Below are positions 1 to 5,395 of a stretch of 5,395 nt of DNA, in pieces (the first letter of the stretch is position 1; every line of letters begins with the position of its first letter). The notes under the pieces are model-generated. The model was not told the origin of the DNA and made no database searches. It saw only the letters and a program-made list of their open reading frames with translations. This stretch comes from Rickettsia typhi (lineage in GTDB: Bacteria; Pseudomonadota; Alphaproteobacteria; Rickettsiales; UBA1997), in contig CAMDRL010000104.1 of NCBI GenBank assembly GCA_945906835.1, positions 1-5,395 on the forward strand. Reading direction: 5' to 3'. Both the position numbers and the translations under genes were made by a program.

Positions 1-56
1 TTGCTAAAAAGATTGCTGATTTAGAAGAATCAGAAGTGCCGAGAGCTAGGGAATGA
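1..56 (+). CDS. Possible C-terminal tail of an unidentified gene, cut by the window edge
   Basis: An open frame enters from the left edge and reads AKKIADLEESEVPRARE before a TGA stop at 54-56. The tail is charged and helix-like, as many protein C-termini are, but it is too short to assign to a family. It runs towards the minus-strand genes that end at 122, so the two would converge. If the IS-like terminal repeat at 133-146 is real, this could be the end of that element's transposase; the tail does not resemble the end of the IS26 transposase as I recall it. It could also be a chance open frame, since only 17 codons are visible. Confidence 0.35.
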   Translation, partial: AKKIADLEESEVPRARE

Positions 57-67
57 TAGCTTTAGCT
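42..67 (+). terminator. Weak hairpin at the end of the plus-strand frame
   Basis: AGCTA at 44-48 can pair with TAGCT at 57-61 (8-nt loop) or with a second TAGCT at 63-67, which is followed by GCTTTT. The stem is short and spans the TGA stop of the possible upstream gene. It could act as a weak terminator between convergent genes, but there is no long T tract. Confidence 0.2.
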
Positions 68-121
68 GCTTTTAATGACAAGAAAAATAATTAAAAAAAT
101 TAAAGAAAATTTATGAAAGAT

Positions 122-655
122 TTATTGGGGGATTTGCAACAGCCCCATATTATCAATCAAATCACATGAATCTTTTGACATGAAATTTGTCTCATTATTA
201 TCAAGTTTCTCAAAAAATAATAATGTTAGTAATGCGCCGCTAACTCTTGTTCCATAAGGCTTTAATACAGATATTCTATCATACTCAAGAGATAATGGAT
301 CTAAATCTGACAACTTATTAATGTTTATAACATCAGACATTTTAGCCTCATATAACAATAAACCCTTAATCTGATGCAGTTTTAAACTAAAATCAAAAAG
401 CTCTATATCATCAGAGCTAGAGAGTCTTTCGCATATTTCTTTAATATACTCAGACTTCCCTTGGGATTTGATAAATATTTTTTTTAAACTTTCTATAAGA
501 GAAGCTGGATTGCTTTTTAGCAAAGCAATATTCTCAGTCATTAGCATCTCTTGAGCATCGCTAGCCTGAAGCTTAGTAATAAATTTCAGTAAAACATAAA
601 ATTGAAAATTAATATCTTTCTTTTGCTTAGAAAGCTGCAATTTTTCTATCTTCAT
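122..655 (-). CDS. Unknown 177-aa protein, second gene of the methyltransferase cassette, possibly 3'-truncated
   Basis: I do not recognise this protein. It is soluble, with no signal peptide or membrane segment, and appears mostly helical, with a basic N-terminus (MKIEKLQLSKQKKD). A more ordered block around residues 125-155 contains LKPYGTRVSGALLTLLFFEKL. I see no PD-(D/E)XK, HNH or GIY-YIG nuclease motif and no helix-turn-helix. The start ATG (655-653) lies inside the methyltransferase gene (29-bp overlap); an in-frame stop lies just upstream, and no Shine-Dalgarno is visible, so translation is probably coupled to the methyltransferase. The overlap suggests a functional partner: a restriction enzyme fragment, a nuclease subunit or an accessory factor. 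The last seven residues (GLLQIPQ) are encoded by the IS-like end, so the native protein may have been longer. The reading frame is well supported; the function is not. Confidence 0.7.
   Translation of the reverse strand: MKIEKLQLSKQKKDINFQFYVLLKFITKLQASDAQEMLMTENIALLKSNPASLIESLKKIFIKSQGKSEYIKEICERLSSSDDIELFDFSLKLHQIKGLLLYEAKMSDVININKLSDLDPLSLEYDRISVLKPYGTRVSGALLTLLFFEKLDNNETNFMSKDSCDLIDNMGLLQIPQ
133..146 (-). mobile_element. IS6-like terminal inverted repeat (one end of an insertion sequence or its remnant)
   Basis: Read on the minus strand from 146 to 133 the sequence is GGGGCTGTTGCAAA. The IS26 terminal repeat, GGCACTGTTGCAAA, matches it at 12 of 14 positions, including the whole CTGTTGCAAA core; other IS6-family ends are similar. 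The GG end faces right, so an element would run leftwards out of the window, with its boundary near 146. The second end is not in view, and no target duplication or transposase can be confirmed. The match lies exactly where the unknown minus-strand gene ends, which adds weight, but a chance match is possible. Confidence 0.35.
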
Positions 656-1631
656 AAGTATAATTGAATAAGTCTAATTCTCTTAGTTTATATTTATTTC
701 GTGGCTTCTCTAGTGATAATTTGATTTGATTAGACAATGCTCTTATCACTGGGACGCAAACGCTGTTTCCAAACTGCTTATAAGCCTGAGTATCACTAAC
801 CACAATCTTAAAATCATCTGGAAAACCTTGCAATCTTGCCGCCTCTCTAGGCGTTAATTTTCTTGGATTTTTACCTTCTTGTTTAATCAAAATTTCTGAA
901 CCATCTTTGTAATATCTGGCTGAAATTGTACTAGTATATAATGAAGTCTCATCAAACATAGAGTAGCCAAAACCATTGCCTTTTTCGATATGCTCTTTCT
1001 TTCTTCTTTGATGACCAGCCCAAAGTCTATCTGATATTGTGTATTTCTCAGATACATTATTTTCTAATATATCTCCTACTTTAACCCTCTTGAATAATGG
1101 CTTTGGAAAAGAAAAATCTACATTATCTAAAAACCCTATTATATAAATCCTCTCTCTATTCTGAGGAACTCCAAAATCTCTAGCATTAATCACTTGCGAG
1201 TAAACATTGTACCCCATGTCCTCTAAAGTGTTCTGAATAGTCCTATAAGTATTACCTTTATTATGACTCTTTAACCCTTTTACATTCTCTAAAAAAACTA
1301 TCCTTGGCTTATGATGATTGATGATTCTTGCAATATGAAAAAATAGAGTTCCCCTTGTATCTTCAAACCCCATCTTGAGACCAGCATTTGAAAATGGCTG
1401 ACATGGAAAACCACCAAGCAGTATATCAAAACTAGGAATATCTTTTTCATCTATTAAAGTAATATCTCCATTTGGCGCATCTCCAAAATTAGCTTCGTAA
1501 GTAATTTTTGCATACTTGTCCCACTCAGAAGAAAACACACACTCTCCAATATTTTCAAAGCCCAGCCTTATTCCTCCTACGCCTGCAAATAGATCGATAA
1601 ACTTAAAATTATGATTATTTTTCATCATCAT
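627..1631 (-). CDS. dcm: DNA (cytosine-5-)-methyltransferase, Dcm-like
   Basis: This enzyme transfers a methyl group from SAM to C5 of cytosine within a specific DNA site. All main C5-methylase motifs are present in order: motif I FIDLFAGVGGIRLGFE (11-26, SAM binding), motif IV GGFPCQPFS with catalytic Cys77, motif VI ENV (115-117), motif VIII QNRERIYIIGF (157-167), motif IX RKLTPREAARLQGFP (257-271) and motif X QFGNSVCVPVI (286-296). The length, 334 aa, is normal. The target-recognition region (about 190-250) includes KGNGFGY and ISARYYKDGSEILI, closely resembling E. coli Dcm/EcoRII-type enzymes. A CCWGG or CCNGG site is a reasonable guess, not proven. There is no N-terminal HTH extension like that of M.SsoII. 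Three tandem ATG codons begin the frame, with a stop directly upstream. The 3' end overlaps the next gene, and no vsr repair gene is visible. It may be a solitary methylase or part of a broken restriction-modification pair. Confidence 0.95.
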   Translation of the reverse strand: MMMKNNHNFKFIDLFAGVGGIRLGFENIGECVFSSEWDKYAKITYEANFGDAPNGDITLIDEKDIPSFDILLGGFPCQPFSNAGLKMGFEDTRGTLFFHIARIINHHKPRIVFLENVKGLKSHNKGNTYRTIQNTLEDMGYNVYSQVINARDFGVPQNRERIYIIGFLDNVDFSFPKPLFKRVKVGDILENNVSEKYTISDRLWAGHQRRKKEHIEKGNGFGYSMFDETSLYTSTISARYYKDGSEILIKQEGKNPRKLTPREAARLQGFPDDFKIVVSDTQAYKQFGNSVCVPVIRALSNQIKLSLEKPRNKYKLRELDLFNYTYEDRKIAAF

Positions 1632-1646
1632 TCATTACATTTTTTA

Positions 1647-1662
1647 CTTACCAAAAGGTAAG
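1647..1662. promoter_or_regulatory. Perfect 16-bp hyphenated palindrome in the methyltransferase leader
   Basis: CTTACC-AAAA-GGTAAG is a perfect 6-bp inverted repeat with a 4-nt centre, 15 nt upstream of the methyltransferase start. Restriction-modification operons often control the methylase through a dyad bound by a C protein or by the methylase itself, so this is a plausible operator. In RNA it would form a small hairpin close to the start codons. No C-protein gene is visible in this window. The symmetry is seen directly; the regulatory role is inferred. Confidence 0.4.
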
Positions 1663-1688
1663 AAAGGTTAAATTTTTGGTGTAAAAAC

Positions 1689-1697
1689 TTTATATCA
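1689..1697 (-). promoter_or_regulatory. Candidate extended -10 promoter for the methyltransferase cassette
   Basis: On the minus strand TGATATAAA reads as an extended -10 (TG-N-TATAAA), about 60 bp upstream of the methyltransferase ATG. The hexamer 17 bp further upstream (AGAGTG) is a poor -35, but extended -10 promoters tolerate that. Transcription would start near 1682 and place the 16-bp palindrome within the leader, about 20 nt downstream of the start. AT-rich DNA yields such matches by chance. Confidence 0.3.
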
Positions 1698-1767
1698 TTC
1701 AGCTTACTTTTCACTCTTTTTCTTTTTTAATTTTTACTAATTTCTCCAATCAAATATTATGAGATAT

Positions 1768-1785
1768 GCAGCAAAATGTTGCTGC
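1768..1785 (-). terminator. Hairpin downstream of cfa, possible terminator
   Basis: GCAGCAA and TTGCTGC form a perfect 7-bp stem with a 4-nt loop, 43 nt past the cfa stop codon. It is the only GC-containing stem in the 197-bp gap and sits where the lipid operon should end. No U tract follows on the minus strand, so it is not a classical intrinsic terminator; it may instead protect the 3' end of the mRNA or support factor-dependent ending. A T7 run lies between the cfa stop and the hairpin, after a weak AAATC/GATTT pairing. Confidence 0.35.
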
Positions 1786-1828
1786 TTAGAAATAAAAAAA
1801 TCAGCGTTTTTAAAATAAGATTTCTCAT

Positions 1829-2989
1829 CTAAATTTTTTCTAATTCAAATTGCACAACATCAGTTCTTTTTGCCCTAAAACCTGCGGCGCAGTAAGATAA
1901 ATAAAAACGCCATTTACGAATAAATTCTTTTGAAAAACCAAGAGTTGTTATTTCTGAATATTTTTTGTCAAAGCTTTCAAGCCATATCAAAAGGGTTTTG
2001 GCATAATCTTCGCCAAAAGCTAATTCACTTTTTAATTTGAAGCCATGCTTTGCTGCAAGCTGACGAATTATGCTTTTTGAAGGCAAAACGCCACCCGGAA
2101 AAATATGTTTTTGAATAAAATCAACCCGATTTACATAATCTTTAAAAACCTGTTCATCAATAGTAATAATTTGCAAAACCGCCTTACCAGAAGGTTTTAA
2201 GCAAGTTTTTAGAACCTGAAAATATTTATCCCAATATTCTTGCCCAACGGCTTCAAACATTTCAATTGAAACCACATTGTCATAAATTTCTGTTTCTTCG
2301 CGATAATCTTGCAGTTTAATTTTTACCAAATCTTGCAAGCCAATTTTTTGCAGGCGGCTTTGCGCATAAATTTTTTGTTTTTGAGAAATTGTAAGACATG
2401 TTACTTGGTGGTTTTGTTGCGCAGCCTCAGCTGCAAATCCACCCCAACCACAACCAATTTCTAATATTGATCCTGTATTTAATTTTTGTAAAATATTTTG
2501 ATATTTTCTATGCTGCGCAGCCTTTAGATCAAAGAATTCATTGTCAAACAGAGCGCTTGAATAAGTCATGGTTTCATCAAGCCAAAGTTGATAAAAATCA
2601 TTTCCCAAATCATAATGCGCTTCAATATTTTTTTTGCTGCCGCGTTTTGTATTTTTGGTTAAAAAACTTTTGATAAAAAGTACCAAAGCCTGAAATCTTC
2701 TGGCGTGAAAAAAATCTTCCAAAGCATGGGCATTTAGGGTAAAAAAAGTAAGCAACTTTTCTAAATCATCACTTTCCCACAAATTTTGCATATAGCCCTC
2801 ACCCAGCGCCACATCGCCCCCAGCAATAACAGAATCGATAAAATTATAATCTTTTATTGTCATTTCAGCATTTTGCCCAGCATTAGTTCCGGTAAAGTTT
2901 TTTTCTAAACCATCGGGAAGCTTTATTTTAAGAGAGCCGCAGCTTACGCCACTTAGCGCCTGCCAAATTAAATCGTAATTTTTATTCAT
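1829..2989 (-). CDS. cfa: Cyclopropane-fatty-acyl-phospholipid synthase family SAM methyltransferase
   Basis: Family members transfer a methylene or methyl group from SAM to a double bond in the acyl chain of a membrane phospholipid, acting at the inner membrane surface. The sequence shows an N-terminal lipid-binding-type region (1-110), the substrate motif HYDLGNDFYQLWLD (125-138), MTYSSALF (141-148), SAM motif LEIGCGWGG (176-184), MFEAVG with catalytic-type Glu246, FIQKHIFPGG (291-300), Tyr329 and the C-terminal block YLSYCAAGFRA (363-373). Its 386 aa match the family. By my alignment to E. coli Cfa, two bicarbonate-pocket positions differ: Cys139 becomes Ser145 and His266 becomes Gln273. 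As last gene of an SDR/FAD-oxidase/DUF1365 operon it may be a specialised paralog, for example like the UfaM methyltransferase of furan fatty acid synthesis, rather than the housekeeping enzyme. The start overlaps the DUF1365 stop by 8 bp (ATGAATAA) and has no SD, which indicates translational coupling. Confidence 0.93.
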   Translation of the reverse strand: MNKNYDLIWQALSGVSCGSLKIKLPDGLEKNFTGTNAGQNAEMTIKDYNFIDSVIAGGDVALGEGYMQNLWESDDLEKLLTFFTLNAHALEDFFHARRFQALVLFIKSFLTKNTKRGSKKNIEAHYDLGNDFYQLWLDETMTYSSALFDNEFFDLKAAQHRKYQNILQKLNTGSILEIGCGWGGFAAEAAQQNHQVTCLTISQKQKIYAQSRLQKIGLQDLVKIKLQDYREETEIYDNVVSIEMFEAVGQEYWDKYFQVLKTCLKPSGKAVLQIITIDEQVFKDYVNRVDFIQKHIFPGGVLPSKSIIRQLAAKHGFKLKSELAFGEDYAKTLLIWLESFDKKYSEITTLGFSKEFIRKWRFYLSYCAAGFRAKRTDVVQFELEKI

Positions 2990-3764
2990 TATTAGAGGTA
3001 AGATTGTGCGCCATTTTTTTTGGCTTTGAAATATATTTATTTTTTTTGAAAAGCAGTTTTAACGCTTGCCAGTGAATAAGAAAAATTACTTTTACAGTCA
3101 TTAATGGAATGTAAAGAAAAGCCTTAATCAAGGCGGTGTCAGAGAGTTTTTCTTTTTTACAAACCACACTTGTTAGTAAAGTTTTTTCAGAATTTTTGGC
3201 ATAATAATCAATCCATACAGCAATTAATTTTTGATTAAAAACGAAACGAAATTTATATTTTCCTTCCACTAAAATAAAAGGTGAAACATGAAATTCTTTT
3301 TTAGTCTCAAACCATTCATTTTCATCAATTGGTGAGTTGTCGGCATTGAAAATTAAGTAATTATGATTTTCGCCAAAAGTGTTATTCACTTCCGATAAAA
3401 TTGCAATTGGCCTTTCATTTTCATCAAGACAAAACCAAAAGCTAACTGGGCTGAAGACATATCCCAAAACACGAGGATAACTTAAAAGAAAAACTTTTTT
3501 AACTTTTTGCTGTAAATTTTTTTTGCTTAAAATTTCATTAATCCATTCTTGAAGGCTTGAACCGTCTCTTTTGGCGTGATCTTTGTTGTAAAAAGAAAAA
3601 AGATTAAAACTATTTAGCGACAAAAATTTGGAAGAAATTTTATCGCTTTGAGAAATGTCAAAACACAAATAAAAAACACTATAAGCAAATTGGTTTACAA
3701 CCGGTTTAAGCCTTTTGTGCATTACCTTAGCAGAACAAAGAAAAGCTGAATTTATGATTGCCAT
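2982..3764 (-). CDS. DUF1365 family protein
   Basis: This 260-aa protein carries the hallmarks of DUF1365 as I know the family: an N-terminal FAYSVFYLCFD stretch (26-36), FYNKDHAKRDGSSLQEWI (58-75), the central SYPRVLGYVFSPVSFWFC (95-112), EVNNTFGENHNYL (125-137) and a hydrophobic C-terminal part around residues 216-240 with the typical IHWQALKL. That tail may associate with the membrane. The biochemical role of DUF1365 is not established. It is almost always encoded between an FAD amine-oxidase-like protein and a Cfa homologue, as here, which suggests a part in acyl-chain modification. The start overlaps the flavoprotein gene by 13 bp with no Shine-Dalgarno, and the stop overlaps cfa by 8 bp. 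Full length, with no visible defect. Confidence 0.92.
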   Translation of the reverse strand: MAIINSAFLCSAKVMHKRLKPVVNQFAYSVFYLCFDISQSDKISSKFLSLNSFNLFSFYNKDHAKRDGSSLQEWINEILSKKNLQQKVKKVFLLSYPRVLGYVFSPVSFWFCLDENERPIAILSEVNNTFGENHNYLIFNADNSPIDENEWFETKKEFHVSPFILVEGKYKFRFVFNQKLIAVWIDYYAKNSEKTLLTSVVCKKEKLSDTALIKAFLYIPLMTVKVIFLIHWQALKLLFKKNKYISKPKKMAHNLTSNNE

Positions 3765-5023
3765 GGTGCAAAAATTTTCAGTTTATTAATTGCCAAAATG
3801 GTAGAAGAAATTCCGTCTTCATGAAAACCATTTTTTTGATAAGCACCGCAAAAAAATATTTTATCAACCCCTTGAATCTCGTCAATCCTAGCTTGAGAAG
3901 AAACTGCCTGTGAATCAAAAATTGGATGCTCATAATTAAAACAAGCAAAAATTTTCTCTTTGGCAATTTCTTGCGATGGATTTAGCGTTACAAAAAGCGG
4001 ATATTTAGCGTCAATATTTTGCAAATTATTCATCCAATAAGTAATTGATATTTGCTGGTTTTTATTTTTAGAATTATTGCTATAAACCCAGCTAGACCAA
4101 GCTTTTTTGGCATTTGGCATTAAAGAAGAATCGCGGTGCAAAACTGCTAAATTTTGTTGATATTTGAAGGTAGAAAAAATTTCTTTTTCAGCCGTACTAG
4201 CATTTTTTAAAAGCGGCAAAACTTGATTTCCATGTGAAGCAAAAAATACAAAGTCAAAAAGCTCTTCGCCTTTTTTTGACTTCACGACAACCTTCTCACC
4301 AAGCCTTTCAACAGAAATTACTTCGTCATTAATTGAAATTGAATTTTGACCAATTTTGTTAACAATTTTTTTAACATATTCTTTTGACCCGCCGCTTACC
4401 GTGTACCATTGTGGCTGGTTTGCAACCGTTAAAAGCCCGTGATTTTTGAAAAAAGCAACAAAACTTTGCGCTGGATAAGCCAACATGGTTTCAAGTGGAC
4501 AACTCCAAATTGCCCCTGACATTGGCAATAAATAAAATTCACGAAAATATTTTTTTACACCCAAATCATCAAGCAGGTTTTGTAAGGTATAATTGGCGTT
4601 AAAGGGCTGTTCAAGAATGTTGATTGCCTTTTTGTTAAAGCGCATAATGTCGCGCAACATAATTAAAAATTGCGGGTTAAAAGCATTTTTAATTTGAGCA
4701 AAAACTGTAGCTAAATTTGTTCCAGCATATTCAAGTGAACCATTGTCAATTTTGACTGCAAACGACATATTACTTTTTTCATAAGCCACATCAAGCAACT
4801 TAAAAAAGCTTTTTAAATTAGGATAAGTTTCGTGATTAAAAACGATGAAACCAGTATCTACCGAAATTTCTTTACCGTCATAATCAACAGTTACGGTATT
4901 GGAATGCCCGCCTAAATAGTTGTTTTTTTCAAAAATTTTTACACTGTATTTTTCAGAAAGAAAATAAGCGCAAGACAAGCCAGATATGCCTGAACCGATT
5001 ATGGCAATTTTTGGTTTATTCAT
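3752..5023 (-). CDS. FAD-dependent amine-oxidase-like oxidoreductase of the Cfa operon
   Basis: A 423-aa flavoprotein. The N-terminal Rossmann fold has IAIIGSGISGL (6-16; GxGxxG at 10-15) and an acidic residue, Glu32, at the end of the second strand for the FAD ribose, followed by GGHSNTV (38-44) and VDTGFIVFN (55-63). The C-terminal FAD motif is GAYQKNGFHEDGISS (393-407). This is the NAD/FAD-binding, amine-oxidase-like type encoded next to DUF1365 and Cfa in many proteobacteria, where it is thought to oxidise, desaturate or otherwise modify acyl chains; its real substrate is unknown. The ATG at 5023 gives the expected N-terminus. There is no SD in the normal position: the bases just upstream belong to the end of a palindromic insertion. 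The gene overlaps DUF1365 by 13 bp. In the inferred original state it followed the SDR stop by 3 nt. Confidence 0.93.
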   Translation of the reverse strand: MNKPKIAIIGSGISGLSCAYFLSEKYSVKIFEKNNYLGGHSNTVTVDYDGKEISVDTGFIVFNHETYPNLKSFFKLLDVAYEKSNMSFAVKIDNGSLEYAGTNLATVFAQIKNAFNPQFLIMLRDIMRFNKKAINILEQPFNANYTLQNLLDDLGVKKYFREFYLLPMSGAIWSCPLETMLAYPAQSFVAFFKNHGLLTVANQPQWYTVSGGSKEYVKKIVNKIGQNSISINDEVISVERLGEKVVVKSKKGEELFDFVFFASHGNQVLPLLKNASTAEKEIFSTFKYQQNLAVLHRDSSLMPNAKKAWSSWVYSNNSKNKNQQISITYWMNNLQNIDAKYPLFVTLNPSQEIAKEKIFACFNYEHPIFDSQAVSSQARIDEIQGVDKIFFCGAYQKNGFHEDGISSTILAINKLKIFAPWQS

Positions 5024-5060
5024 TTTCTAAGAACCCGTTCAAAATCTTTTTTAACCTCAT
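5016..5060 (-). CDS. Possible 14-codon leader ORF inside the palindromic element
   Basis: ATG at 5060-5058 opens a short frame, MRLKKILNGFLENE, whose TAA (5018-5016) overlaps the flavoprotein start as ATGAATAA. It is preceded by AGGG (5070-5067) at a 6-nt spacing, the best Shine-Dalgarno match in front of any start in the window. Ribosomes that translate it would stop on the flavoprotein start codon and could reinitiate, the same 8-bp overlap used between DUF1365 and cfa. The peptide itself probably has no function. This may be chance, because the element is AT-rich and low in stops. Confidence 0.25.
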   Translation of the reverse strand: MRLKKILNGFLENE

Positions 5061-5191
5061 ATTTCACCCTGTTTTTGCTTATTTTTTAACAAAATTACTC
5101 CAAGTATATCCAGATACTCGTCCTAATTTTGTTAAAAAAATGCTAAAAACATGTCAAAATCTGAGGTTAAAAAAGATCTTGAACAGGTTCT
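5030..5191. mobile_element. 162-bp near-palindromic MITE-like element with flanking TA
   Basis: The two halves are inverted copies of each other. The outer 33 bp, counted from 5028 and 5193, differ at 3 positions: TAAGAACCCGTTC at the left against TAAGAACCTGTTC read from the right, then the shared TCTTTTTTAACCTCA. Similarity continues inwards through TTTTTTAACAAAATTA and ends near a small central dyad, AGTAT-ATCCAG-ATACT, at 5103-5118. Over the outer 63 bp I count 12 mismatches. TA flanks both ends (5028-5029 and 5192-5193), as expected for the target duplication of IS630/Tc1-mariner or some IS5-group elements. It encodes no transposase, so it would depend on one elsewhere. As RNA it would form a very long hairpin. 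It might also be an alphaproteobacterial repeat family comparable in size to the Rickettsia palindromic elements, though I cannot match it to a named family. Confidence 0.75.
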
Positions 5192-5395
5192 TAAACAATT
5201 TTCTTAGTTATAGAAAAGAAAACCCTGTAAGGCAAAAGACGCAAAACTTTTAGAAAAAATGTAAATTTTTTTGGAAAGTGAATTTCAAATTGTCTTTTTT
5301 GCAATCCTTTCACAATATCTTCGGCAGCGCTTTTCACAGAAATTATAAATGGCATTTTAAAAGAATTTTTATCAGTTAAGCGCGTCTTTACAAAT
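5191..5395 (-). CDS. C-terminal end of a short-chain dehydrogenase/reductase (SDR), 5' part outside the window
   Basis: The minus strand is open from the right edge for 67 codons to TAA at 5193-5191. The start (FVKTRLTDKNSFKMPFIIS) and later FEIHFPKKFTFFLKVLRLLP are typical of the C-terminus of SDR proteins encoded with the FAD oxidase/DUF1365/Cfa genes: the PG-F-(V)KT-x-(L)T strand after the active site, then a helix with SAAEDIVKGL, then a basic hydrophobic tail ending KKIV. SDRs use NAD(P)H to reduce or oxidise carbonyl or alcohol groups; the catalytic Tyr-x-x-x-Lys and Rossmann motif lie outside the window. The stop codon sits on the boundary of the palindromic element, and the inferred original stop was TAG. 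It is the first visible gene of the lipid operon. Confidence 0.85.
   Translation of the reverse strand, partial: FVKTRLTDKNSFKMPFIISVKSAAEDIVKGLQKRQFEIHFPKKFTFFLKVLRLLPYRVFFSITKKIV

Noticed and set aside
2398..2673. Open frame of 91 codons on the plus strand
   Set aside because: It lies wholly inside the cfa gene on the opposite strand, whose motifs are unmistakable, and its translation has no recognisable features.
3778..3966. Open frame of 62 codons on the minus strand
   Set aside because: It is an alternative frame inside the 3' end of the flavoprotein gene and overlaps the conserved FAD-binding C-terminus.
5028..5193. Palindrome as an ordinary intrinsic terminator
   Set aside because: It is far longer than a terminator, AT-rich, has no T run after the stem, and lies inside an operon whose downstream genes have no obvious promoter of their own.
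5011..5253. Open frame of 80 codons on the plus strand
   Set aside because: It runs through the palindromic element and antisense to the SDR end. The repeat is open on both strands because of its symmetry: both read LKKILN near the ends.
1..5395. tRNA, rRNA, CRISPR array or tandem repeats
   Set aside because: No cloverleaf sequence, rRNA-like stretch or regularly spaced direct repeat was seen by eye on either strand.

Overview
This is an AT-rich bacterial window with six readable genes or gene fragments on the minus strand and one possible gene tail on the plus strand at the left edge. Base composition and the gene set suggest a low-GC proteobacterium, perhaps an alphaproteobacterium. This is an inference: no rRNA or other taxonomic marker is present. 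None of the five complete minus-strand genes has a clear Shine-Dalgarno sequence before its start.

Right part (about 5395 down to 1829, minus strand): a lipid-modification operon. In transcription order it holds the C-terminal end of a short-chain dehydrogenase/reductase (SDR), an FAD-dependent amine-oxidase-like flavoprotein, a DUF1365 protein, and a cyclopropane-fatty-acyl-phospholipid synthase (Cfa) family SAM methyltransferase. The last three overlap by 13 and 8 bp, so they are probably translated together. This gene order is known from many proteobacteria. Related clusters are tied to modification of unsaturated membrane acyl chains and, in some species, to the singlet-oxygen sigma factor RpoE/ChrR. 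No such regulator is visible here.

Between the SDR and the flavoprotein lies a 162-bp, almost wholly self-complementary element (5030-5191) flanked by TA dinucleotides. Removing it with one TA joins the SDR stop codon and the flavoprotein start as TAG-AAA-ATG. The element therefore looks like a MITE-type insertion into the SDR stop codon that left both reading frames intact. It also supplies a short SD-led ORF that ends across the flavoprotein start.

Left part (1631 down to 122, minus strand): a Dcm-like DNA cytosine-5 methyltransferase overlaps by 29 bp a downstream gene of unknown function. The arrangement is that of a restriction-modification or related defence cassette, but the second gene is not a recognisable nuclease. 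Its last codons fall in a 14-bp sequence resembling the terminal repeat of IS6-family insertion sequences (133-146), so it may be a truncated 5' part of a longer gene. The 197-bp gap 1632-1828 holds a hairpin downstream of cfa, a candidate promoter for the methyltransferase, and a perfect 16-bp hyphenated palindrome in its leader.
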